From: Brugia malayi | Taxonomy: Eukaryota > Nematoda > Chromadorea > Rhabditida > Onchocercidae | NCBI RefSeq assembly: GCF_000002995.4 | Contig: NW_025062478.1 | Coordinates: 9,497,001-9,561,000, forward strand | Reading direction: 5' to 3' | DNA length: 64,000 nucleotides | Shown here: positions 50,101-61,700 of the stretch, in pieces | Numbering within the stretch: position 1 is the stretch's first letter | How the letters are laid out: each line of letters starts with the position of its first letter | Position numbers and translations under genes: made by a program | Notes under the pieces: model-generated | The model's input: the letters and a program-made list of their open reading frames with translations, nothing else | The model's database searches: none | Told to the model about the DNA's origin: nothing

Positions 50101-52798
50101 TAGGAATTTTTTTTCAGAAATATCATTAAATTATTTATTTCTTATTTTTTTTTTGTGCTTAAACTAATCAAGAAAAAAAAATTTCTTTTTTTATCAATTG
50201 ATAAATGAAACAATTTATCAGAGTGCTTATTGTTCAATTCATCAAACTTTTTCAGATATTTTCAACAAATTTTATCATTTCTATTTTTGGTGAATTAAAT
50301 TTTTCACTTAATTATCATACACTGTTTTCTTTTTTACATATAACTCTGATTAAATTTAACTTTTCAAGGACAAAATTTGTTTTATTATTTAAATAAAGGT
50401 AGAAAAATATTAAATAAGAATTAAAAAATACATTAGATACAATGAATACTGATAAACTTGAAAAAATATTTTAATAAGCAAAAATTATAATTTCCTATTT
50501 AACATTTATTTGACTATAAAATCAAACTATTATTTTTGCTACTTTCTTTTTTTGCCTAAGTTTATGCATGATAAACTTCAATTTAAAAAAAAATTTTTTA
50601 AATATTTGCGGTAATTCTATTAGATCAGATTGAACTTTGCATTTGTTCCAAATATTTCATAAATATTCCATAAATGGAAAATTTTTGAAATAATAATTTG
50701 CTCATTTAGAAACAATAATAAAAATAATTATGACAATTACACCATAGATCAAATCAATTAATTATCTAATTAATATATCATTTGAAACAATACGATACCA
50801 TTAATTAAATTGATCAATTAATTATCTGATTAATCATATCACAAATTAAAACAATCAGCTAATTTATCCACCAACAAAAATTTTTTCTACTAAATTAAAA
50901 TTATTCGGAAATAAAAAAATTGGAATAAATTTATAAAATGTGCAAAATAAATCTCAAACAATAAGCAAATAATAAATTATTCATTTTTGATTTTTTAAAA
51001 ATTAGATTAGAAAAAAGTATTAATGAACTGATACAGAATCATTAGCAATGAAGTATAATTTATTGGGTTATCATTTGCAATTATCATTTTAAATTTGAAA
51101 TCAAATTATTTCTACGTTAACACCTTATCATTCAATAATTTTGCTATCATTTACAATTTCGGAATTAATCTGAAAAAAAAAAACGGAAAATTTAATTAAT
51201 ATAATAATTTTAGCTTCAATAATAATCTAAAACAATGCCGAATTCTTTTTTTTTTCAAATATCTGAATGATTTTTTTGACCATCAATTTTTGAAAAATTA
51301 AGTTATTTTATTTCAAATTTAAATCAAAGATAATCTTTCATTTGCTGCCCAAAAAATACATTTGGAAATAAATTCAACACTATTTTTGATTTAAATTTGA
51401 AATGAAATAATTTTACAATTTTGAGTAAGCTGAAAATGCATTGTTTTTTTGATAAAAAATTGTATTTAATGTTTATTTTGCTGATTAATTAAATTACTTT
51501 GTTAATGAATTAGCATTAGCAATAAACACTATAAAATAATTTAATATAATAATTAATTAATGCTTAGAAATGTAAATCATAAAAAAGCAACTCTTATTAT
51601 TTTAGCAATAAAAAGTAATATAATGAATAATTTTATGGAATAAAAACTAATTAATATTTTAAAAAAAGTTTGAAGCTTTTAATAAAACTAACAGTTTCAC
51701 TGATATGATTTTCACTGCTACTAATTTAATTTAATCTAATTAGTAATCTATTTGAAAAATATTTTTTAATTTTCCCATAATTAACACAATAGTTTTTCCA
51801 ATATTTCATGCAAAAATTCTAAGTTTGTTTTTAAATTTATAAAATAAATTAGCAATTTTTCATGTAATTTACATATTATTTTCATTTATAAATATTAAAA
51901 TTTTGAAATTACTTTTTTTTTCAAATATTCATTGCATATTATAAAATTCAAATTAAATATTTGCTATATAAAAAGTAATTGAAAAATATTTTTAGATCAG
52001 TTTCAAAATCTATGCTAGATAATTTGAATTAGTTTAGCTATCAATGCTAATGAATGTTGATAGTATATTTTTGCTTATTGTATCACCACCTTTAATTGCT
52101 ATTTCAATTATTTGCTCATGCAATAGACAGTTAAAAATTTTGCCAATTGTTTGTTTTCTTTTTTTTAAAAAAATTATTTTAAAAATATTTAAGCAATTGT
52201 CATTTTGTTTACGCTATTATTATTTATGTATGTAAATTGAAATTTTCTTATGAAAACCTTTAAAATTTGACAATTAAAAATTTTGCTAATTGTTTGTTTT
52301 TTTTTTTAAATGTTTTGTCATTTTGTTTATGCTATCATTATTTATCTATGTAATTTGAAATTTACTTATTAACAATTTTAAAATTTTAGCCTAGTAATTA
52401 AGAAGTAAGAACAAATGCTAAAAATTTTGTTTTTTTTTTCAAAATTTACTTTTTACTATTGTAATTTGAAATTTATTTATGAACATTTTTAGCATTTATT
52501 AAAATTTTAGCCTAATAACTGATAATTAATGATAAATGTTAAAATTTTTAATATTCATCAAAATTCCTTTTTTTTGAATGGTAAATCTAAATTATCTTAT
52601 CAACTGATAAAATTGATAAGTTAAAAGCTAATGAATGCTGATAGTATATCTTTTGTTATTGTAAGAATAAATAATGATTTGGAATGATAAAACTAATAAT
52701 TAACAAAAAAAAAAAAAAGATAATTGATAAAAATGAATAAATAAATGTTAAAAGTATATATTTTATAGATTGATACAAAGAATATTGATTTAAAATCA
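47125..52798. other. AT-rich intergenic stretch, divergent promoters at the ends
   Basis: The ShK gene (minus) and the MSP-domain gene (plus) point away from each other across 5.7 kb. I found no exon-like frame. Short frames at 48009-48200, 50205-50396 and 52044-52235 are hydrophobic AT-bias products. A phrase near 52041-52080 (AGTATATTTTTGCTTATTGTA) has a partial copy near 52630-52665, showing local duplication. Confidence 0.6.
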
Positions 52799-55700
52799 AT
52801 GAATTCAATTCCATCTAAAAATGATAAAATTTTATCAGCAATTACATCAACCAATTCAATCACATCAAATAGTAATTCTGAAAAGCATATTAGCAATAAT
52901 AAATCAACATTTAAAACTAATGGTAATAAAACAAGTATAAAAAATGGAATAGTTAATACAATATCGAAAAAATCGAATACTCAATTATCGGAAATAAATC
53001 AAAAATCAGCGAATAAGCAATCATGGAAAAATGTATGATAAAAATATTATAATTCATGATTTACACGAAAAAAAAAAAACAATTTAAAAGTGTAAATTAA
53101 AATTATTCTGTCTAATTTAGTTGTTACCTATTTTCATTTTTTATTTATATTATATTTATTACCATAAATACTTAAGTAAATTGTTTGATTAAATTACTTT
53201 TATATTATCATTATTATTTATTTATTTATTATCATTTGTTTTGCTTTTTTTTACTTGTTTAATTTCAAACATTTTTACTTAATTTTAATTATATTAAACA
53301 AATTATTGCATTTAAATCTTTTCATTAATGTTTAAGCAATGATTACTTGCACTAATAATTTAGTAATTCTTATCGATAATTTTTTTTTTCATTTTTCATT
53401 TTCATTTTTCAATTTCAATTCATTTATCAATTTCATTTTGATATAATTATATAATTTACGATTTAGGCAAAGCAAAATAAATTGAAGCAACAAAATATGC
53501 AAATGAAAGATATTCCAAAATTATTGTCGCAGCAAATAGTTCCATCAAATGAATCAAATTATAAATGCTTGGATAAGAAAGTAATTCTTTAAGTAAAAAT
53601 TTTTAAAATTAAAAAGAAAACAATTTTTATTCCATTCAATGTTTTATTGATAAATCAGAAAAAACAAAAGAAAAATGTCATTCGTTTTAATTTTTTCCTC
53701 TTTTTTTTTGTTTTTTTTTTTTTTTAATGTTAAATTAATTAAAGGAAAATTTTCAAAAATAAATAACAACAAAATATAATTTATAAATTAAAGAAATATT
53801 GTTTATAAAAATAAATGATATTTTATTAGGTTAGTACACCTATGCTAATTTATTATGATTAAGTTGTTATTACTAAAAATTATTAATGAATTAATTACTA
53901 CTAATAATAATTTTATTTTGTGATAAATAATAGCAATCGAAAATTGGGTAACTGCCAATTTCATTATTTTAATACTTAAAATTATCTTTTTTATTTGACA
54001 AATAAAATTAAACAAAATTGCTTCAAAGCTTTTGTGACAGTTTTAATTTAGGAAAATAATTTACAAAAGATGAAAAGTGAAGAAATAAATTTTTCTAACT
54101 TTGAAGGTATTTTATTTACTTTCTATTTTATTTTTTTCATTTATAAAATGCTTGGATAAGAAAATAATTGTTTAAGTAAATAAAAACAAACAAAATTTAT
54201 TGGTATTTTATTATGTCAGAAAAATTTTTAAATTTTAATATCTACTATTAATATAATAAATGCAATGAAAGATTGCGTCGCGCTTAATTAATATGTGAAA
54301 TTAAAAAAAAAAAAAACAAATTTGAACCATTTTTGTTTTCAATTCATCTGTTTTTTGCTTTTATTTGGATATTTAAAAAAAAAAATTTATGAAAATTAAA
54401 GTTCAAAAAAAAAAAAATTTTTTTTAATAATTTTAGAACAAATGAAACAATCAATTATTTGTGATAGTAATCAGAATGAAACAGAAATTAGCGCATTAAT
54501 GGCTGATGGCATTGTAATATTTCCACGCCAATTTAAATGGAAATTAATAAATACCGCACAGCAAGTAAAATTACAAAATCCAACTGAAAAACGTTTTGCA
54601 ATAAAAGTTTGTTAATTATTTTTTATTTTATTATTTTAATACTTATTTTATTATTATATTATTTATAATTTTATTATTTCAGTAAATATTAATTTTAAAC
54701 ACAAACATTAATATAAACATTTTTATCATTCTTATAACAAATAATGTCTTTAAAAAAAAAATATATTTTTTTTTTGTTTGTTTACAAAACAAAAATTATT
54801 ATTGAAAATTATTATGTTATGATTATTATAATTGAAAATTATTGAAAATGAATTATTGTGATTGAAAAACGAAAAGATATGAAATAAAAATTAAATTCTT
54901 ACAAATTTCATATTAATATTTAAGAAAACATATTAATATCATTTTTTCATTTTTAAATCATTTATTTATCTACAATATACATACAAATTATTCGAGATTT
55001 TTCCAGAATTTACTTTTATTTATTATCATATACCTTTATTAAATCAATAAAATAAACTTTCAACTTGTTACTTTATTAAAAGATTTTTTAAAACATATTT
55101 AAATTTGTTAATTTGCTTAGATTTGCAATATGTTCGATTAAAAAATTTAATTTATTTATCAGATTGCTTTAATATTAGTCAGCGTTTATATAATAATATT
55201 TAATAAATACTTAATATAAATTCAGTAATTCAGTTCAATTCAGTTCAATTGAAGAGAAAATGATTATTTGCATAAACGTTTTGCATATTTTAACCAATTA
55301 ATTTTTATCAAAATCAATCAATTTTATCAAAAATACATTTGAAAATGCTTACTTATGGAGAATTTAACTTCAGCTGAATAAATATTAACTCAATTTACTT
55401 GTTTTTTCTAAAAAAAAATAATAAAATTTGATTGAAATATAATTAATAAACAAAAAACTAAGAATTATTAAGTGAAAAGATTATTAGTTAGCAAAAATAT
55501 TTATTATGACTTTTCGTGTTTTTTTGTTATTAAAAAGTAATAAAGCTAAGTGCATTTAACTGATATTAGATATAAGTAATAATTTATGCATGAAAATACG
55601 AATAATAATGGAAATGCATGTAATGCATGCATGCATGCTTGCATTACATGCATTCATGCATCCATGCATTTGAATTTCAAATTGCACTAAATAACTATAA

Positions 55701-56553
55701 ATAAAGCACAAAAATTTAAGCAAAATCTAAGCTACGTTAGTTTTTAAAACTATTTGTTATTTTAAAATTTAATTTTTTCTGTTTTAAATTTTAGGTTAAA
55801 TGCACAGATAATAATTTGTACAGAGTAAAACCAGTATTTACATTTATTGAACCAAAAAGTTCTGTTATTTTTAATGTTAATCGATATGATAGCAATGCAA
55901 CTATCGATCATATTCTATTTCTAACCACTTCGGTATATATTATTTTTTTAATTAAATTCAAAATTAAAAAACAAAAATATTGAAAATTTTAGATTGGTTA
56001 TTTTGTAAAATCCTTGGAAAAAAATTATTACTAAAATTTAACTTAAAATTTCAATAATTTATTATATCAAAAGACTGATAGTAATTATATTTGAATCAAT
56101 AAGTAGTTAAATAAACAAAATGATAGTTTTAGTAAATAAGTGAAAAAAAGTGTAAAATATTACTAATAATTAAGTATTACTAATAATTATATAATTAATT
56201 TACTTCTAATAAATATATACTTAATTTAAGTATTAAAAAATTTTTTAAAAAAAGTTTGAACTAAAATATCAATCAAAAAGTTCTCATAGGAGTAAAATAA
56301 ATAAATAATTTCAGTGTTTTATTTGATGTTTGTTTTGTTTATTAAATACGTCTAATTTTTTTTGCCCAAAATTTGGGTAACTTTTTTTTGCCATTTTTTT
56401 AAAAATGCTTTTGAATGACGCACAATAATATATTAATTCATCTGATAGGCGGAAAAAACCGATGATAATCCGCGCCTGCTTTTTGCGGATTCGATGGCAA
56501 ATAGCGATGAAACTATCGAAATGATGAAAACAGCGCCATTAATAAATTCTTAA
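52799..56553 (+). CDS. MSP-domain protein with low-complexity N-terminus
   Basis: Six exons (52799-53032, 53467-53580, 54052-54106, 54437-54606, 55795-55932, 56449-56553) total 816 bases and 271 residues. The first 135 or so residues are Ser, Asn, Lys and Gln-rich without a fold I recognise (NSITSNSNSEKHISNN, SKKSNTQLSE). From about residue 160 the sequence is a major-sperm-protein (VAP-like immunoglobulin) domain. It shows IVIFPRQFKWKLINTAQQVK, LQNPTEKRFAIKVKCTDNN, YRVKPVFTFIEPKSSVIFNV and a C-terminal ILFLTTS strand. MSP domains act as cytoskeletal or signalling proteins in sperm, or bind FFAT motifs at membrane contacts. No C-terminal membrane anchor is present. A TTTTATAG before the ATG may be a trans-splice site, so the ATG at 52799 is a good start. 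Confidence 0.88.
55613..55654. repeat. Short perfect hairpin of ATGCAT sequence in MSP intron 4
   Basis: AATGCATGTAATGCA at 55613-55627 is the reverse complement of 55640-55654, around a GCATGC-rich loop. More ATGCAT copies follow to about 55670. Confidence 0.75.
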
Positions 56554-58705
56554 ATAAATTTTTTAATGCAATTATTTTTTTTTTCTTTTTTATTGTAAAC
56601 AATAAAAAAATATCAAAAATAAATTAAATAACAGAAAAAGAATAGCAAATTTTTTTCCTATTTTTACAAAATTAAAATTATAAATTAATAATAAATAAAA
56701 AGATTTGAAAAGATTTAGTTTTAGAACAATTTTCATTATAAAATTTATTGAATTATTTATTTGATTTTATGCAATTATTCGGCCGAGAATTTTTTAATTT
56801 ATTTATAAAATTTCATCTTGTATGTAATATTTAAATGAAAAAGTGCAAATTTATGATTAATTTAGCGAAGAATTAGTCAGAAAATAGTATTGAATATTTT
56901 GAAATGATTAGTAAATATTATGAATAAAAAAAATAATTTAAAAATATTTATCAAAATTACAAAAGATAAGTGGTAAAGCAGTGATAAGCACTTCCTAGGA
57001 GGATATTCCTGAAATTCCATTAGCAAACTTAAAACTTTTTTTTTTTTGCTATTTCATTTCAGATTAGAAATTTTCACGAATAATTTATTTAATTAGAAGG
57101 ATAAAAAGTAAGAAACAAAGTGAATATTTATCAGAAATTTTTAAAATAATTTACAATTATTGCTAATATTTTCTTCGCATCTTTCAAAAATTTTTTTCAT
57201 TTCTTTTTTTCATTTTTAAAAAAGATTAAAAGTAAAAGTATGAATAAAAAAAAAAAAAACGAGAAAGCATACATTAATTAATTAATGCTTTTATGTTAGA
57301 AGCAAAAACAAAATGATAATTTGCTGAAAAGCATTTAGTCAAAAGTTAGAAAAAGCATTTGTCACGTATCACGTGTCACGTGAATAAAAATTATTTCGCA
57401 ATAAAAGAAAAATGATTTAAAATTTTTCTAAAATATCCTTTTATAATAATGTTAGCATATCATCGATAATCATTGAAAAAGCTCCATAGCAACGCAATGC
57501 AAATGCAACGTAATGCAACGCATATGTGACAGTCGCGTGCATTTGCTAATTTAAATTTTTATCTTTTATTTCATCATTAAATATTTTTTAAAAAAAAAAG
57601 AAATGAAAAACATAATTATTAGTTTTTTCTTTTTTAATTAAATATTTAAAAATTTTTTTTATTTTAAAAATGATTTAATATCTTTTTAATAATTAATATA
57701 TAATCAATTATATTTATAATATTTTTAAATTATTTTAAAAGTGTTTTAATTTAGTAGGAATTATTAATATTAAGAAATAATATTTTAAGAGTAAAGTGAA
57801 AGTTTTTAAACCTTTCAAAAAGCAAATATATGTATATATATATAATTGCTAATTTAACTTTTATTCATTAAAAATTTCTAAATTTCTTCTTTTTAAAAAT
57901 TATTTAATATATTTTTAATTTAATTTCATCCTATTATTGAATATATGATTTAATGCATTCCTCAAATTGCTAAAAATATTTTAATTTAGTAGAAATCTTG
58001 TTATAATCAAGAAATATTTTTTTAAAACTAAAATAAAAGGTTTGAATATTTCAAAAAACACAAAGTGCCGTATTAACAGTAAACAAATCTCTTTTCTAAA
58101 TTTATAAACAATAAGACAAAAAATAGGAATAATTTAGTAATTATCACTGAAAAATTTTAAATCTTGGCTTGCAAGCATTAAAATTAAGTTTTAAATTTAT
58201 CAAAAAAAAATTGATCTTTGCTCTTTCCTTAACAAATAACTAATTATCAAATCTTAAAAAATAATAAAATTTCATATATGCGCAATAAGCTTTATTGTTG
58301 CAAAACATTTATGTTTGCTAATTAATCAAACTTTAAATAACAAATTTAATTGAAATTAGTTAGATACTTAAACATTTAAGTATTAATTTTTTTTAAAATC
58401 GTTTATTATGTCCGTTTATTACTTTTATTTTGTTTCCAATTACATAACTATTGTTTTAATTTGCTTTTTAATTAAATCTATCTACAAATACCTGAAAAAT
58501 AATTTCAAATGCATATTTAAGCACTAGTAATTTCTCAGCTAATGTTATTATATGTTAATTTCTCAAATTTGATATTTGTTCTGTGTAAAACTTTTAGATA
58601 ATATTTTTATTGTTTTTTTTTTTAAAAAAATTTAACAAAATTTTAGAAATATCAAAAGAGAAATTTAATGAAAAACAAATAGTAATTTAAAATTTACTGC
58701 TAAAG
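56554..58705. other. Intergenic stretch between MSP and ankyrin genes
   Basis: No gene supported. Most is A/T, but about 57360-57385 and 57485-57545 stand out as less AT-rich, with CACGTG, ATGCAAAT and repeated AATGCAACG motifs that may be regulatory. Confidence 0.55.
57361..57545. promoter_or_regulatory. Candidate regulatory block: paired CACGTG E-boxes and an octamer-like site
   Basis: CACGTG palindromes at 57370-57375 and 57377-57382 follow a CACGTA at 57363. About 120 bases on are AATGCAAATGCAACGTAATG and GCAACGCATATGTGACAGTC. CACGTG is the bHLH-zipper site and ATGCAAAT the POU octamer. The block stands out in very AT-rich DNA about 1.2 kb upstream of the ankyrin gene. Function is inferred from motifs only. 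Confidence 0.35.
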
Positions 58706-61700
58706 ATGTCACTTAAACGTGCATTAAATGAGTCCGATATGATTGGTACAGCTAGAATTCTCGACTCATTTCCTGTAAGTTAATTTAATTTAATTTAATT
58801 TTAACTTTTATGCATAATTAATACAAAATTAAAAAATTGTCAACTAATTGACAAAATTTAAGTTTGACTATAGTAAATTTAAATGCAGAAACAATTAGTA
58901 TCATTTCTTAAATAATTTCATTAACTTGTTTGACTTAAATTAAAACTGAGTAAATTAAGGAAAAAAATTATTTTTTCAATGTTTATTTTTGTATTTAAAT
59001 TATTTCCTTCCTTTTTTTTTTGCATATCTCTAATTTAATCTTATTTTACTTTTATTTTTTTTTCAGTTTGATTAATTAAATACTTAAAAATATTTAATTA
59101 TTATTTAAGAGAAATGTATATTTATTCTCTTTTTCTGTTTTCAAATCAAAGATGAAATTTATTTATTTATTTAATTAACTAATTACAATAAAATAGTTAC
59201 TTTATTTTAGAGTGAAATTTTTTCTCGAGATAGCGAAGATCGTTTAGCATTACATTATGCAGCTGAAACAGCTGATGCAGAAACATTTAAACGAATTCTC
59301 GAAATGGACCATTCATTAATTCATTGTCAAGATCAAAATGGGTATTTTAAATTAAAATTCTGTTAATTTATTAATAATTAGTAGCAAAAATTTAATCAAT
59401 TATACAAATTGATTATTTTGATAATATTTCTTACAAATTGTATCTAATTTTCTGCAATAATTTAGTAATTAGTCAGTCTTTTTTTTCTTTTTTAATCGTT
59501 TGAATTTCTCATAATATTTATTTTAAATTTTAACTATTCTAATTCACTTTAATTTTCTAATATAGTTTTATCACTGCATGAAAAAAAAATTTTACTACAA
59601 TTTAACAGATATACGCCATTACTGATCGCATCGATGAGCGGAAATGTACCAGCAATTAAATTAATGATAGAAAATAATATTCAAATTAATCATATCGATA
59701 AGGAAAAGCATTCTGCTGTGCATTGGGCTGTTGCATGTGGACAAGTAGGCTTACTTTATTAAGTTATTAAGTTCAAATTAAATTAATAATATAAAATTTT
59801 TTTACTTAAATTATTTCCTACAAACAAATTATCATTGCCAACGCTTTCAGAAATGGACAGATAGGCTTATTGCATTAAAATTGCTAATAATTTTTAAGTT
59901 CAAATAAAATCAATAATGTGAAATTTTTATATTTAAATTATTTCCTACACACAAATTATCACTGCGATAACATTGATTAATGTTTTAAGAAATATCAGTT
60001 ATTGTTATTATTATCATCATCATCATTATTATTATTATTATTATTGCAGTCGTTATTGTTAAATATTATTATTACTATTATTATAAAATGCCATTGATAA
60101 AGAATTATCGCTATTGAGAATAAAGTTTAATTTAGCAATAAAATCATTTTTTTTTTTTGGAATATGCTTTATTGGTTTAATTATTAGTATTGATGCACTT
60201 ATTAAAAGCAATAAATTTCATTAATTAATATCCTTAATTAATTAATTACAAAATAAAAACAATTAAAATTTTAGTTGGAAGCATTGATAACATTGCTGGA
60301 AAGTGGTGCTAGAGTTGATTGTGTCGATAATCAAGTATGTGATAAATTTTTTTTTTTGTAAAATTATTTCGTTTTATTTTTTAACTAATTTAATTTGAAA
60401 AAATTTCATTTCATTTCATTTCATTTATTTACTAGCTTTTCTTTCTAATTTAATTTTTAATTAATCAATTTTAATTAAACAATTATTTATTAATAGATCA
60501 AATAATGTGGCATTAATTGATAAAAATTCACATCCATCCTATTTTATCGCATTTATTTTATTTAATATTTTTGAACAAATAAATTCAATTTAATTTCAAT
60601 ATTATTTAATTATTCATTTCTTTTTTTGCATTTATTTAAACAATAAAAAATAATTGAATTAATAATAATAATTAATAGCTAAATAAATAGATATATACTG
60701 AATTGAAAATATTTCATTAAAGCTTAGATAATTTGCTTAATTTGTTAAGCAAAATTTATTATAATAAAGATTTTAAAAAAAAATATGTAAAATATCTAGT
60801 AAAAGGAAAAATTTTTTTAATAAATTAAACTTGATAAATTAAAAAAGCAGAATTTATGAAATAAATTTAATAAATTAAAACAGAAAAGTTTGTAAAATGA
60901 ATTTCATAAATTGAAATAGTAAAATTTATGAAATAAATTTAACAAATTAAAATGATGAAATTTAAAAAATTTTTCCTTTTTAAAAAAAAAAAATTAAATT
61001 AAAATTAATTTAGGGTGCACAAGCAGTTCATTATGCAGCAGCAGCTACTACCAATGATATTACATTGGAGCGTTGTGAAGCAATATTACATATATTATTA
61101 AAATATGGCGCTAATGTCAATGCTCGAGATATCGATGGTAGAACGCCAATATTATGGGCTGCTAGTTGTGGTAATTCTTTTTTTTTGTCTAATTTTAATT
61201 TTTTTTTTTTTTTAAAAAAATGGTTTGAATTTAAAAATGAACAAAACAAAACAAAAAAAAATTTAGGCTAATTTTTCTTTTTCTTTCTACTTTTTTACTT
61301 AATTTTTTTAAAAGTGAAGGAAAAAAAAAAGAAAAGTAAGTATGATTAATTAAAAATAATGCTAGCAAAAAAAAAATACAAATAAAATATTTTTTTAATT
61401 TTTTTAAAAAATTTTTTTATATAATTTAAAATATAATTTTTTTTTTCAGGAAATTTGGAAATAGTAATTATTCTATCACAAATTGGCGGTGATATATATG
61501 CTACTGATAGGGATCAATTAGGTGCAATACATTGTGCTGCAAGCCATGGGCATATTCATATTATTGAATATTTGATCAGTAATCTGGATCCGTTTATTGT
61601 TAATTCGGTTGACCGGAATGGTGATACGGCATTATTTTATGCAGTAACATTAGGACATTATGAATGTGCTCGATTACTCTTACTTAATGGAGCTGAAGTA

